Both the position numbers and the translations under genes were made by a program. From an uncultured Eubacterium sp. (GTDB lineage: Bacteria > Bacillota > Clostridia > Peptostreptococcales > Anaerovoracaceae): 64,000 nt of DNA. The notes below the pieces were generated by a model that had not been told where the DNA came from, made no database searches, and saw nothing but the letters and a program-made list of their open reading frames with translations. The stretch is taken from positions 1-64,000 of the forward strand of contig UQRM01000001.1 in assembly GCA_900543485.1 (NCBI GenBank), written 5' to 3'. The stretch's first letter is position 1. Every line of letters begins with the position of its first letter. Below, piece after piece: positions 43,835 through 53,317 of the stretch.

Positions 43835-45183
43835 TGAGGTACGGACTTGTCGGAAAAACGCTGGCCCACAGCTACTCAAAGGAGATCCACGAGTCTCTGG
43901 GTCGCTACGAATACGACCTTTTCAGCCTGTCATCAGATGAGATGACGGACCTTGTCAGAAGCGGCGACTTCGACGGTCTCAACATCACCATACCGTACAA
44001 GAAGGACGTTATCCCACTCTGCGATGAGGTGTCCGATCTTGCACGCGCGATAGGCGCCGTCAACACGCTGTACTGGAAAGATCCGGGTGCTCAGAGCGGG
44101 CGCATCCTCGTCGGTCACAATACCGACTATGAAGGTTTTCTGTACGCGGCAAAGCGCGCCGACATCACCTTTGAGGGGAAGAACGTGCTCGTGCTCGGCA
44201 GCGGCGGCACATCCCTGACGGTTAGGAAAGCCGTCTCCGACAGCGGCGCGGCAAAGGTATACGTCGCGTCCCGAAGGCCGCCGGCCAGCACGGATAAGCC
44301 CACCGGCTGCACAACGGCGCCGTTGGACACGTCGGACCATTTGCCTGCTGACGCGCCGGGCTCCGGCTGCGACATACGGCTCATCTCCTACAGTCAGCTG
44401 CCCGATATAGCGTCCTCCGTTCAGGTCATCGTTAACACGACGCCTGTGGGGACATACCCGGACAATCTGAAAAGCGTCATTGAGCTTTCGGATCTTCCGC
44501 ATTGCGAATCGGTGATAGACGTTATATATAATCCGTTCAAAACCAGGTTGCTCCTCGATGCCGAAAAAGCCGGCCTTCGCTTTTCCAACGGCCTGCCTAT
44601 GCTGGTAGCGCAAGCCACAGCGGCAGCCGGATATTTTCTCGGAACGCCGGGAGCTTTCGAAAATGAAAACGAGCGCATAATAGACGCCATGACAAGACGC
44701 ATGGAAAATCTGGTGCTCATCGGGATGCCGGGAAGCGGCAAATCCACCATCGGTCGCCTGCTGGCCAGTCAAACGGGAAAGCGCCTGGTAGATATGGATA
44801 TCGAGATCGAAAAACGCGCGGGGATGACTATACCCGAGATATTCCAACGTTTCGGCGAGGAGCGTTTTCGCGATATGGAAAGCGGGACAGCCGCGGATCT
44901 GGGAAAAGAGCGAGGTCTCGTGATCGCTACAGGCGGCGGTACGATCCTGCGCCCCGAAAACGTAGCTGCCCTCAGACAAAACGGTAAAGTCATACATATC
45001 CGGCGACCGGTCTTCAGTCTCCCTATGGACGGCAGACCGCTGTCCAAGGACATGGGCACCCTCAAATCGATGGAGCATGAAAGGCTTCCCATATACGAAG
45101 CCGCTTCCGATATGGCTTTCGATAACAGCGTCGATCTCTCCGAAGAGGAGCTGGCTGCGCGATTGGCCGCATTCATCGGATAA
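43831..45183 (+). CDS. Shikimate dehydrogenase - shikimate kinase fusion
   Basis: One 450-residue chain with two pathway steps. Residues 1 to about 285 are AroE: LVGKTLAHSYSKEIHESL, GLNITIPYKKDVIPLCDEV, GAVNTL, VLGSGGTSLTVRKAV and IDVIYNPFKTRLL, which reduce 3-dehydroshikimate with NADPH. Residues about 288-450 are AroK: GMPGSGKSTIGRLLA (P-loop), MDIEIEKRAGMTIPEIF, GEERFRDME and ATGGGTIL. The joint lies near MTRRMENLVLIG. The dehydrogenase half contains an extra segment (STDKPTGCTTAPLDTSDHL and following) after the nucleotide loop. It is the last gene of the operon and begins inside the pheA stop codon. Confidence 0.93.
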   Translation: MMRYGLVGKTLAHSYSKEIHESLGRYEYDLFSLSSDEMTDLVRSGDFDGLNITIPYKKDVIPLCDEVSDLARAIGAVNTLYWKDPGAQSGRILVGHNTDYEGFLYAAKRADITFEGKNVLVLGSGGTSLTVRKAVSDSGAAKVYVASRRPPASTDKPTGCTTAPLDTSDHLPADAPGSGCDIRLISYSQLPDIASSVQVIVNTTPVGTYPDNLKSVIELSDLPHCESVIDVIYNPFKTRLLLDAEKAGLRFSNGLPMLVAQATAAAGYFLGTPGAFENENERIIDAMTRRMENLVLIGMPGSGKSTIGRLLASQTGKRLVDMDIEIEKRAGMTIPEIFQRFGEERFRDMESGTAADLGKERGLVIATGGGTILRPENVAALRQNGKVIHIRRPVFSLPMDGRPLSKDMGTLKSMEHERLPIYEAASDMAFDNSVDLSEEELAARLAAFIG

Positions 45184-45332
45184 GCTCTGTCCGGCGCATA
45201 TATACGCAAAATAGATACGCCATACGGAGCTGCCTGCGGCAGAGGTTTCGAGATGACTTCTCCGCTCAATAAAGAAATGAGCATGACGGGATCAATTTTC
45301 TTAAAAATCAGCTCCGGAAAGACTATAGCTTA

Positions 45333-45341
45333 TGATATAAT
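45333..45341 (+). promoter_or_regulatory. Extended -10 promoter of the DUF1847 gene
   Basis: TGATATAAT at 45333-45341 is a perfect extended -10 box about 35 bases before the ATG at 45376. No clear -35 box is present, as expected for extended -10 promoters. Confidence 0.5.
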
Positions 45342-45375
45342 GGAAAAAACAGTAAGTATATTCCAAGAGGTTACC

Positions 45376-46032
45376 ATGAAAAAAGATAAAATAATGCGAA
45401 GCTGTATCGACTGTGCATCCAAAGGCTGCGATATGAAAGGCGGGAAGTTCCCTGATTTCTGTCTCACCGAAAATCTTGATCCGGAGCTGCTGGATAAAGC
45501 AATGTCGCTCTATACAGATGACGAGGAAAACCACAATGTCACTATCGCGTCTGCGGAAGTGGAATACGAAAACTACTGCAAAATGACGCGGATCGAGGAG
45601 ATCATGGAGTTTGCAAAGAAAATCGGCGCCGGAAAGCTGGGGATCGCCACATGCGTTGGTCTGCTGGCAGAGGCCCGCACGGCAGCAAAGATATTCAGAT
45701 GCCACGGCTTCGAAGTCGTCGGCGCTGCATGTAAGATAGGCGCTCAGCCCAAGACGCGCGTCGGCATAAGTCCGGAGTGTGAAGCCGTGGGAAAAAACAT
45801 GTGCAACCCCATAATGCAGGCGAAGCTCCTCAATAGAGAAAAGACCGACCTCAACATAGTGATCGGTCTCTGCGTCGGCCACGACAGCCTGTTTTACAAA
45901 TACTCTGACGCTCTGTGCACCACTCTCGTAACCAAGGACCGAGTCCTCGCTCACAACCCTGTCGGTGCGCTTTATCAGGCAGGATCGTATTATTCCAGAC
46001 TCATGAAGAGCGACACCACAGACGAGAAATAA
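45376..46032 (+). CDS. DUF1847 family metal-binding-type protein
   Basis: A 218-residue cytosolic protein of the DUF1847 family, found mostly in anaerobes. It is rich in cysteine: CIDCASKGCDMKGGKFPDFCL at the start, and later ATCVGLL, AACKIGAQ, SPECEAVGKNMCNPIMQA and IGLCVGHDSLF. Such spacing suggests iron-sulfur or zinc sites. The function is unknown. The ATG at 45376 follows AAGAGG; longer upstream frames overlap the promoter box. Monocistronic. Confidence 0.87.
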   Translation: MKKDKIMRSCIDCASKGCDMKGGKFPDFCLTENLDPELLDKAMSLYTDDEENHNVTIASAEVEYENYCKMTRIEEIMEFAKKIGAGKLGIATCVGLLAEARTAAKIFRCHGFEVVGAACKIGAQPKTRVGISPECEAVGKNMCNPIMQAKLLNREKTDLNIVIGLCVGHDSLFYKYSDALCTTLVTKDRVLAHNPVGALYQAGSYYSRLMKSDTTDEK

Positions 46033-46064
46033 CTGTCCCTTGAAAACGAAGCCATCACCCAGGA

Positions 46065-46311
46065 ATGCTAAAAAGGATCTGTTATCGACGCACAATAGGC
46101 ATAAATTACGATTACGCGATGCTCACAGACGGTACAAAATGCCTAAAATCCACAAAACACTCGGCATTTTGGCATAAAATCAACGGTTACCTGTCCGAAA
46201 TATGCCTAAAACAATATCTAAAACTGATTTTTTATTATTTCGCTATCAGAAGAGCTTGAAATACAACAGTCATTATGCCAATTGACAAACAAAATTCTCT
46301 GTTATAGGCAT
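46065..46311. repeat. Array D: spaced inverted pairs of ATGCCTA / TAGGCAT
   Basis: In the convergent gap 46033-46531, arms ATGCTA (46065), ATGCCTA (46139) and ATGCCAA (46275) face TAGGCAT (ending 46102), TTGGCAT (ending 46175) and TAGGCAT (ending 46311). Outer lengths are 38, 37 and 37. A further unpaired ATGCCTAAAA is at 46202. Loops are unrelated. Same architecture as arrays A, B, C and E with a different motif. No gene in the gap; a terminator at 46357 and an unremarkable stretch to 46531 make up the rest. Confidence 0.7.
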
Positions 46312-46356
46312 TTCTTGATGAGGCGATAACAGGAGCTTACAGCCGCCAACCCGTAT

Positions 46357-46409
46357 CAAAAAAGGACTGTCGCCCTGACAGTTATTCCCCGTTAATGCGA
46401 CAGCCTTTT
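46357..46409. terminator. Bidirectional terminator between DUF1847 and ABC exporter genes
   Basis: AAAAGG(A)CTGTCGC (46360-46373) pairs with GCGACAGCCTTTT (46397-46409); the A and T runs at the stem ends let it act on both strands, which suits its position between convergent genes. It lies about 330 bases past the DUF1847 stop, beyond array D, so the array would be transcribed from that side. Confidence 0.7.
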
Positions 46410-46531
46410 CTGTTCTATCTTTTCTATCCCCTCTTCCCCTCTTTGCGGCGATTTCTCACCGGCCTTGATATCAGAAGCCTTTTCCCCAATAATATCCTCT
46501 CAGCTCTGCCGACACCTTTCCTGCCTTTTGC

Positions 46532-48439
46532 TTACTCGGCAAAATTACCCGTATAGAGCTGATAATACTTGCCTTTCTCCTCGATGAGTTCGTCGTGGGT
46601 ACCCCGCTCGATGATACGGCCCTGTTCCATTACCATGATACAGTCAGAGTTCTTTACCGTCGACAACCGGTGGGCTATGACGAAAGTAGTCCTGCCCTTC
46701 ATCAGGGCGTCCATTCCGGCCTGAACCAGCTTCTCGGTACGGGTGTCTATGGAAGATGTGGCCTCGTCCAGTATCAGCGCCGGCGGATCGGCCACTGCGG
46801 CCCTGGCGATAGCCAGCAGCTGACGCTGGCCCTGGCTCAGGTTGGAACCGTCTCCCGTCAGCATAGTATCATATCCATCAGGCAATCTGCGTATAAACCC
46901 GTCAGCGTTGGCCAGCTTGGCAGCATTGATACATTCTTCATCGGTGGCGTCCAGCTTGCCGTAACGTATATTGTCCATAACAGTACCTGTAAAAAGATGT
47001 GTATCCTGAAGGACCATACCCAGAGATCTCCTCAGATCCGGTTTTTTTATCTTATTTATGTTGATGCCATCGTAGCGGATCTTGCCGTCAGCGATATCAT
47101 AGAACCTGTTTATCAGGTTTGTAATGGTAGTCTTGCCGGCGCCTGTCGCTCCTACGAATGCTATCTTCTGTCCCGGTTTGGCCCACAGGCTTATATCGTG
47201 AAGTACGATCTTATCATCCGTATATCCGAAATCCACATTTTCGAATACTACTCCACCTTCCTGCTTCGTATATGTGATCGTTCCATCATCCTTGTGCGGA
47301 TGTTTCCACGCCCACAGATTGGTCCTGACATCGGATTCTGTCAGATCACCGTTCTCATCTTCTCTGGCGTTGACCAGCTCCACATAACCCTCGTCGCTCT
47401 CCGGCTCCTGATCCATCAGGCTGAATACACGATGCGCGCCTGCTGCGGCGTTGACTACGAAATTGAGCTGCTGGCTCACCTGAGTTATCGGATTGGTGAA
47501 ACTCTTGTTGAGACCAACGAAAGTGACTACCGTACCGATGGTCACTCCTGCCCATCCGTTTATCCCGAGAACAGCGCCGACTATAGCCACTAAAGCATAG
47601 CTTATCCAACCGATATTGGCGTTGACCGGCATCAGCAGGTTAGCATAGCTGTTGGCTTTATTGTTACTGTCTCTCAGCTCCTCATTGACCTTTCGAAAAT
47701 CCTCTATGGCCTCCTGTTCATGACAGAAAACCTTGACTACCTTCTGTCCATCCAGCATTTCCTCAATGAATCCATCTACGACACCCAGATCCATCTGTTG
47801 TTTGATATAAAACCTTCCTGACTTCTTGGAAAGGCTGGCAGTGACCATCAGCATAGCTATCGCCGTCAATATTGAGATCACCGTCAGCACTGGATTGAGG
47901 ATTATCATAGTCACCAGAGTGGCTGTCAACGTGATCAGTGAATTTATTATCTGTGGAACGCTCTGGCTCAGCATCTGTCTCAGCGTATCCACATCATTGG
48001 TATATACCGACATGATGTCGCCATGGGCGTGAGTATCAAAATACTTGATAGGCAGAGATTCCATCCTGTAAAAGAGATCGTCTCTCAGACGGAGCATGGT
48101 TCCCTGGCTGACCGTGACCATTATCCTGGTATAAGCATACGCCGTTATGACACCGACCCCCAGGACACATACGAGACGGATAAGATCCGCCGCCAGACCG
48201 CTGAAATCGCTGGTCCCGCTGGCCAGCATCGGAGCTATATAATCGTCTACCAATGTCTGTGGGAACGTCGCTCCGATGACCGTCGCGATGGCTGTTATCA
48301 GGATACAGAGTATGACGATAGCAAATCGTCCTTTATAATAGTGAAGCATATATTTTATCACCCGGGTTATGACCCCGGTAGCCGTATGGACTCTGCCGCC
48401 CGGCTTCTTTTCTTTCATGTTCCTTTTGTTGTCTTCCAT
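46532..48439 (-). CDS. ABC exporter subunit (canonical ATPase site), heterodimer partner
   Basis: A 635-residue half-transporter: six membrane helices (about residues 25-340) and an ATPase domain with Walker A GATGAGKTTI, signature NLSQGQRQLLAIARA and Walker B ALILDEATSSID, so the catalytic glutamate is present. A loop of about 40 residues precedes the ATPase domain (ESDVRTNLWAWKHPHKDDG). It pairs with the upstream 579-residue subunit, whose site is degenerate; such heterodimers (LmrCD, BmrCD) export drugs or lipids. It starts 27 bases after that gene. Confidence 0.9.
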   Translation of the reverse strand: MEDNKRNMKEKKPGGRVHTATGVITRVIKYMLHYYKGRFAIVILCILITAIATVIGATFPQTLVDDYIAPMLASGTSDFSGLAADLIRLVCVLGVGVITAYAYTRIMVTVSQGTMLRLRDDLFYRMESLPIKYFDTHAHGDIMSVYTNDVDTLRQMLSQSVPQIINSLITLTATLVTMIILNPVLTVISILTAIAMLMVTASLSKKSGRFYIKQQMDLGVVDGFIEEMLDGQKVVKVFCHEQEAIEDFRKVNEELRDSNNKANSYANLLMPVNANIGWISYALVAIVGAVLGINGWAGVTIGTVVTFVGLNKSFTNPITQVSQQLNFVVNAAAGAHRVFSLMDQEPESDEGYVELVNAREDENGDLTESDVRTNLWAWKHPHKDDGTITYTKQEGGVVFENVDFGYTDDKIVLHDISLWAKPGQKIAFVGATGAGKTTITNLINRFYDIADGKIRYDGININKIKKPDLRRSLGMVLQDTHLFTGTVMDNIRYGKLDATDEECINAAKLANADGFIRRLPDGYDTMLTGDGSNLSQGQRQLLAIARAAVADPPALILDEATSSIDTRTEKLVQAGMDALMKGRTTFVIAHRLSTVKNSDCIMVMEQGRIIERGTHDELIEEKGKYYQLYTGNFAE

Positions 48440-48466
48440 TATCCCTTTTCCTCCTTTCCTCTATCC

Positions 48467-50206
48467 TTAAGCCGGCTGGTCGAAATCGCCGCCGCCTTCC
48501 AGCTGCGAGTTGTATATTTCCTGATAGATATCATTGTTTTTCAACAAGTTCTCATGAGTATCGAAGGCGTCTATCCTGCCGTTCTCCAGCACCAATATCC
48601 TGTCGGCCGACTGGACGCTGGAAACACGCTGTGCGATGATTATCTTTGTCGTACCCGGGATCTTTTCCGCGAAAGCTTCCCTTATCCTGGCGTCTGTAGC
48701 CGTATCGACAGCACTGGTAGAATCGTCCAGGATCAGCACTTTCGGCTTTTTCAGCAGCGCTCTGGCGATACAAAGTCGCTGTTTCTGACCGCCTGAAACG
48801 TTGGCCCCGCCCCGCTCTATCTTGGTCTCATATCCTTCCGGCATCTTGTCGATGAACTCGTCAGCACAGGCCGCCTTGCATGCTTCTATGCATTCTTCCC
48901 TTGTAGCGTCAGGATTCCCCCAGCGCAGGTTGTCGAGGATAGAACCGGAAAACAGCGTATTCTTCTGAAGCACTACAGAAACCTGATTTCTCAGGACTTC
49001 CGTGTCATATCTGCGCACGTCGAGTCCGCCTACGCACACTGAACCGCTGTCCACATCATACAGCCGGCATATGAGATTCACCAGGCTACTCTTTCCGGAA
49101 CCTGTACCGCCTATGACTCCGATAGTCTCCCCCGATCTTATATGAAGGTCTATATCCGACAAAGCATTCTTGCCGCTGCCATGTTTGTATGAAAAATCCA
49201 CATGATTGAAGTCGATGCTGCCGTCTTTCACCGTCATCACCGGGTTTTCCGGATCAGTCAGGTCCGGCTCCTCGCTCAGCACCTCACTGATACGACGTAT
49301 GCTGGCCAGCGACATGCTGATGAGCACGACGATCATGGAAAGCATCATCAGGCTCATCATGAGCGCCATGATATAACTGAAAAGACTGGTCAGATCACCA
49401 GTGGACATGGAGCCGCCTACGATGAACTGAGCGCCCAGCCACGATACGGAGATGATACAGAAATATATGGCTATCATCATAGCCGGGCTGTTGAAAGCCA
49501 GGAGCTTTTCCGCCTTGACCGAAAGATCATAAAGCCCCCTGGACGCGCCGGAAAATTTCAGATTCTCATGCTCCTCACGGACAAATGCCTTTACTACTCT
49601 TATAGCCGTTATGTTTTCCTGAACGCTGGCGTTCAGATCATCATATCTGCGGAATACCTGTCTGAAGATCTTCAACGTCACCACCATGATGGCCCCGATA
49701 ACGACTACCAGGAACGCTATGGCGATCAGGAACATGAGGCTGAGACGCGGGCTGATGATTATGCACATGATGTAACTGAACACCAGCGTCAGCGGCGAGC
49801 GGACAGCTATACGGATGACCATCATGAAGGCCATCTGCACGTTGGTGATATCCGTCGTCATCCTGGTCACCAGTCCCGGTACACTGAATTTATCAATATT
49901 GGAGAAGGAGAAGGTCTGTATCTTCATATATATCCCTTCTCTGAGATTGGCCGCCAGCCCTGATGCCGCTCCCGCGGCGTTCTTTCCGGCCATGGCGCCG
50001 AAGAACAAACTCAGGAACGCCATGACGATTATCAACGCTCCATAACGATAGACCGCCGGCAGATTTTCCGCCTGGATGCCTCTGTCTATTATCATGGCCG
50101 TAACAAACGGTATGAGTATTTCCATGATCACTTCCAGCGTCGTGAAGCTGATACATCTAAATGTTTCCTTTTTATATTGCTTAAGCTGCTGTAAAACTTT
50201 TCTCAA
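48467..50206 (-). CDS. ABC exporter subunit (degenerate ATPase site), heterodimer partner
   Basis: A 579-residue half-transporter with six membrane helices and an ATPase domain: Walker A GGTGSGKSSL, signature NVSGGQKQRLCIARA, and Walker B VLILDDSTSAVD, where the usual catalytic glutamate is aspartate. That degeneracy is typical of one subunit in heterodimeric exporters such as BmrC/LmrC. First gene of the exporter operon, divergent from a LysR regulator across 153 bases, which suggests control by that regulator. Confidence 0.9.
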   Translation of the reverse strand: MRKVLQQLKQYKKETFRCISFTTLEVIMEILIPFVTAMIIDRGIQAENLPAVYRYGALIIVMAFLSLFFGAMAGKNAAGAASGLAANLREGIYMKIQTFSFSNIDKFSVPGLVTRMTTDITNVQMAFMMVIRIAVRSPLTLVFSYIMCIIISPRLSLMFLIAIAFLVVVIGAIMVVTLKIFRQVFRRYDDLNASVQENITAIRVVKAFVREEHENLKFSGASRGLYDLSVKAEKLLAFNSPAMMIAIYFCIISVSWLGAQFIVGGSMSTGDLTSLFSYIMALMMSLMMLSMIVVLISMSLASIRRISEVLSEEPDLTDPENPVMTVKDGSIDFNHVDFSYKHGSGKNALSDIDLHIRSGETIGVIGGTGSGKSSLVNLICRLYDVDSGSVCVGGLDVRRYDTEVLRNQVSVVLQKNTLFSGSILDNLRWGNPDATREECIEACKAACADEFIDKMPEGYETKIERGGANVSGGQKQRLCIARALLKKPKVLILDDSTSAVDTATDARIREAFAEKIPGTTKIIIAQRVSSVQSADRILVLENGRIDAFDTHENLLKNNDIYQEIYNSQLEGGGDFDQPA

Positions 50207-50316
50207 TGTTAAACCCCCTTCTTGTAAGTCTTGTCGTTTACCTTCCGCTTGATTCCCAGCAATTCATATCCTTTTTATTAAAGCATATTTTCACTTGAAA
50301 AAGAAGCGAAAAAATG

Positions 50317-50329
50317 TCATTATTAATGA
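50317..50329. promoter_or_regulatory. Perfect palindrome, candidate LysR binding site
   Basis: TCATTATTAATGA is a perfect 13-base palindrome in the gap between the ABC exporter operon and the LysR-type gene, 31 bases before the latter's start. It fits the T-N11-A half-site rule of LysR regulators. Binding is inferred. Confidence 0.5.
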
Positions 50330-50359
50330 TATAAACGCAATAATGGGAGGAGATTCAAA

Positions 50360-51235
50360 TTGAATACACAACAATTGGAAACCTTTGTCCAGGTGGCGGA
50401 GAACCTGAATTTCGCCAGAGCCGCCGAGGCGCTCAATATCACTCAGTCAGCCGTCTCACGCCAGATACACGCGCTGGAGGACGAGCTGGGAGCCAAGCTG
50501 CTCCACAGGACCACCAGGACAGTAACTCTCACCCCCGCAGGCATCAGCTTCCTCACCGACGCGAAGCACATCATCGGCAGGCTGAAATTCGCCGTGGGAA
50601 AAATACAGCACCAGACCGACTCCGACATACAGATTCTGTCAATCGGCTGCGGCAACGACGCCCATCTGGAATTTCTCCACAAAGCTCTGTCCGTATGCCA
50701 CGACGAGATCCCGGCCTTCCATCCTTTCCTGAGGATAATCTCCCACAGATCCCTGCTGAATCTCTTCTATCAGGGGGAGATCGAAGTACTGGCAGGATTC
50801 AGGAATGATATCCCTGTCAAAGGAGGTATCATTTTCAACGAGATCTCCCGCCTTTCCCTGTGCTGCGTACTCCCCAGATCACATCCCTACGCCAATAAGG
50901 AGAAAATCTATCAGCAGGAGCTCCTCTCGGAAAGTCTGGTCACATGCAGCTCCTACGCCATACCGGGACAGGCCATCGAATATCAGAACAGAATAGCCGA
51001 ATACATGTCTCCTGAGGCAGTCCATCCCTGTGACAATCCTCAGGCGGCTCTGGCTCTCGTTCGTGCCGGATACGGATATTCCATCCTTCCCGAAAGCAGA
51101 TTTCACAACGACGGACTGTGTTACATCCCGCTGGCCGATCCGAAGTCGGAACCACTGTCATGCGGGCTCTTTTACAAAAAAGGGGCTTCCAACCCTCTCC
51201 TGAAAAAATTCATTTCCATCGCGGAAAAGGTGTGA
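50360..51235 (+). CDS. LysR-family transcriptional regulator
   Basis: A 291-residue regulator with the LysR winged helix at residues 1-60 (QLETFVQVAENLNFARAAEALNITQSAVSRQIHALEDELG) and a C-terminal effector-binding domain (QILSIGCGNDAHLEFLH onward). The start is TTG at 50360, 7 bases after GGGAGGAG; no in-frame ATG fits the conserved first helix. It probably controls the divergent exporter operon and itself. The inducer is unknown. Confidence 0.88.
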   Translation: MNTQQLETFVQVAENLNFARAAEALNITQSAVSRQIHALEDELGAKLLHRTTRTVTLTPAGISFLTDAKHIIGRLKFAVGKIQHQTDSDIQILSIGCGNDAHLEFLHKALSVCHDEIPAFHPFLRIISHRSLLNLFYQGEIEVLAGFRNDIPVKGGIIFNEISRLSLCCVLPRSHPYANKEKIYQQELLSESLVTCSSYAIPGQAIEYQNRIAEYMSPEAVHPCDNPQAALALVRAGYGYSILPESRFHNDGLCYIPLADPKSEPLSCGLFYKKGASNPLLKKFISIAEKV

Positions 51236-51415
51236 GGCAGGCCGGACCGGAAGGCTGTGTGGGTGAAGAATCGAGCCGGTTCAAAGGGGCGTATCAAGGA
51301 TGATCATATGAGAAGGCCGTGATCCCCGTCAAAATGAACCGCTCGAGATATTCTGACCGTCCGTGTCCGGCCGGCAATCACCCAATGCCTGACTCCTGCC
51401 TGCTGACAAAGACAA

Positions 51416-51444
51416 TTGCTTTTCCTTATCCCCTCTGATATACT
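51416..51444 (+). promoter_or_regulatory. Sigma-A promoter of vanRS
   Basis: TTGCTT (51416-51421) and TATACT (51439-51444) are 17 bases apart, 21 bases before the vanR ATG. Confidence 0.6.
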
Positions 51445-51465
51445 TGTGCCGGAAAAGGTGGTATC

Positions 51466-52194
51466 ATGAAAAACGCTGCGAAAGAAAAAATATTGATAGT
51501 TGACGACGAGACAGCCATCGCTGACCTGATGGAGGTCTATCTGAAAAACGAAGGATACGATGTCCTCAAATTTTATGACGGAAAAAGCGCGATCAAGTGT
51601 ATCGACAACGAAACGGATATCGATCTGGCGCTGCTGGATGTGATGCTGCCTGATATGGACGGCTTCTCCATTTGCCTCCATATCAGGGAAAAACACTTCT
51701 ATCCCGTGATCATGCTGACGGCTAAGGTGGAGGACATGGATAAGATAACAGGACTTACCCTGGGTGCCGACGACTACATCACAAAGCCCTTCAATCCGTT
51801 AGAAGTAGTGGCCCGCGTCAAGACTCAGCTGCGCCGCTACAGACGATACAACGATGCCGGAGCAGCCGGCTCCGTCGATGCTGCCAACACGGACCCTGAT
51901 GAGCTGGATATCCGCAATCTGCACATTTCCAAGGCAAGCCACAAATGCCTCCTCAATGACAGAGAGCTGACCCTGACACCCATGGAGTTCTCCATCCTGT
52001 GGTACCTGTGTCAGCATCGCGGGAAGGTCGTCTCATCAGAAGAGCTGTTCGAGGCCGTCTGGGGCGAGAAATACATGGATAATAACAACACCGTCATGGC
52101 TCACATCGCCCGTCTCCGTGAAAAGATGGGAGAGCCTGCGAGAAAACCTAAATTCATAAAGACAGTCTGGGGGGTGGGCTATACAATTGAGTAA
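51466..52194 (+). CDS. vanR: VanR-type response regulator
   Basis: A 242-residue OmpR-family regulator. The receiver domain has the acidic pocket DDE near residue 14, the phosphorylated Asp in LLDVMLPDMDG, and the Lys of ADDYITKPFNPLEV. The C-terminal winged helix starts near LTLTPMEFSILWYLCQHRGKVVSSEELFEAVWG and ends in the usual KTVWGVGYTIE. Together with the VanS kinase it should switch on the ligase, dipeptidase and racemase genes when glycopeptides are present. AAAGGTGG precedes the ATG; the end overlaps vanS by 8 bases. Confidence 0.88.
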   Translation: MKNAAKEKILIVDDETAIADLMEVYLKNEGYDVLKFYDGKSAIKCIDNETDIDLALLDVMLPDMDGFSICLHIREKHFYPVIMLTAKVEDMDKITGLTLGADDYITKPFNPLEVVARVKTQLRRYRRYNDAGAAGSVDAANTDPDELDIRNLHISKASHKCLLNDRELTLTPMEFSILWYLCQHRGKVVSSEELFEAVWGEKYMDNNNTVMAHIARLREKMGEPARKPKFIKTVWGVGYTIE

Positions 52195-53317
52195 TAAAAA
52201 CAGTGCTTCTCAACGAAGCCGCCTTTCGAGGCAGATCCTCGCGAAATACTTTCTTTCAGTCATCGGTTTCATCGTAGCCTTCGTGGCGATCGTCCTGATA
52301 CTCTGGCGCGTTTCCGCCACTATCACCTGGTACGAGGACGACCTGCTGTATCGTTCCCTGATATACGTGCGGGAATACATCCTTCTGTTCGGAGGCATTC
52401 CCCTCATCCTGGGCATCGTCCTTATAACATACTACTTCATATCCAGGCCTCTGCGATACCTGGATCAGGTGGTAGAGGCGTCGGAACAGCTGATGACATC
52501 CGGAGATGAACCCGTAAAGCTGCCTGCCGATCTGAAGACTGTCCAGGACGAGATGAACCTGCTCCGGGAACAAAACATCCGCAGCAGACGGGCCGCCAGA
52601 GAAGCCGAGCAACGGAAAAACGACCTGATAGTATATCTGGCTCACGACCTGAAAACACCGCTCACCGGCGTGACAGGCTATCTCAGTCTGCTCCGTGACG
52701 AACCGGATATCTCAGATACCACCCGCAGCAAATATCTGAACATCGCCCTGGAAAAAGCCCAGCGCCTGGAAGATCTGATAAATGAATTCTTTGAAATCAC
52801 CCGCTTCAATCTCTCCTCCATATCGCTGGAGCTGGAACGGACCAACCTTACAAGGATGTTGGAGCAGATCACCTACGAATTCAGCCCTGTCCTGTCTGAG
52901 AAAAATCTGATGATCGACACTCAGCTGGAACCGGATACGGAAATCACGTGCGACCGCGACAAGCTGGAACGGGTCTTCGATAACCTCATCAGGAACGCCA
53001 TAAACTACAGCTATCCTGATTCGACCATTTGCTTTTTTATGGAGCATACAGACCTGCCTGCCCCAGGCGCTCTCATCACTGTAAAGAACCATGGGAAAAC
53101 CATTCCTGCCGACAAGCTGGAGCGCATATTCGAGCAATTCTTCCGACTGGATCCGGCTCGTTCCGCATCCACGGGAGGATCCGGTCTGGGGCTTGCCATC
53201 GCCAAAGAGATCGTAGAGACGCACGGGGGTCGCATCTCCGCGTCCAGCCGGGATGAAACCATCACCTTCACGGTTTTCCTGCCGGAAAAGCCCCCTCAAC
53301 CGGAGCCCTCTGCCTGA
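52187..53317 (+). CDS. vanS: VanS-type sensor histidine kinase
   Basis: A 376-residue membrane kinase. It has two helices (about 20-42 and 68-88) with a short external loop, a HAMP-like linker, the phosphorylated His in YLAHDLKTPLTGVTGYL, an N-box (NLIRNAINYSYP) and a G-box (GGSGLGLAIAKEIVETHGG). The short sensor loop is typical of VanS of the vanC/E/G type. The start is TTG at 52187, inside the end of vanR, with GGGGGGTGGG upstream. No missing catalytic residue was noticed, in contrast to the degenerate kinases of some vanE/G clusters. Confidence 0.86.
   Translation: MSNKNSASQRSRLSRQILAKYFLSVIGFIVAFVAIVLILWRVSATITWYEDDLLYRSLIYVREYILLFGGIPLILGIVLITYYFISRPLRYLDQVVEASEQLMTSGDEPVKLPADLKTVQDEMNLLREQNIRSRRAAREAEQRKNDLIVYLAHDLKTPLTGVTGYLSLLRDEPDISDTTRSKYLNIALEKAQRLEDLINEFFEITRFNLSSISLELERTNLTRMLEQITYEFSPVLSEKNLMIDTQLEPDTEITCDRDKLERVFDNLIRNAINYSYPDSTICFFMEHTDLPAPGALITVKNHGKTIPADKLERIFEQFFRLDPARSASTGGSGLGLAIAKEIVETHGGRISASSRDETITFTVFLPEKPPQPEPSA

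Noticed and set aside
43933..45078. Minus-strand open frame of 381 residues opposite the aroE-aroK fusion
   Set aside because: Antisense to a gene with clear domains on both halves; no recognisable protein family.
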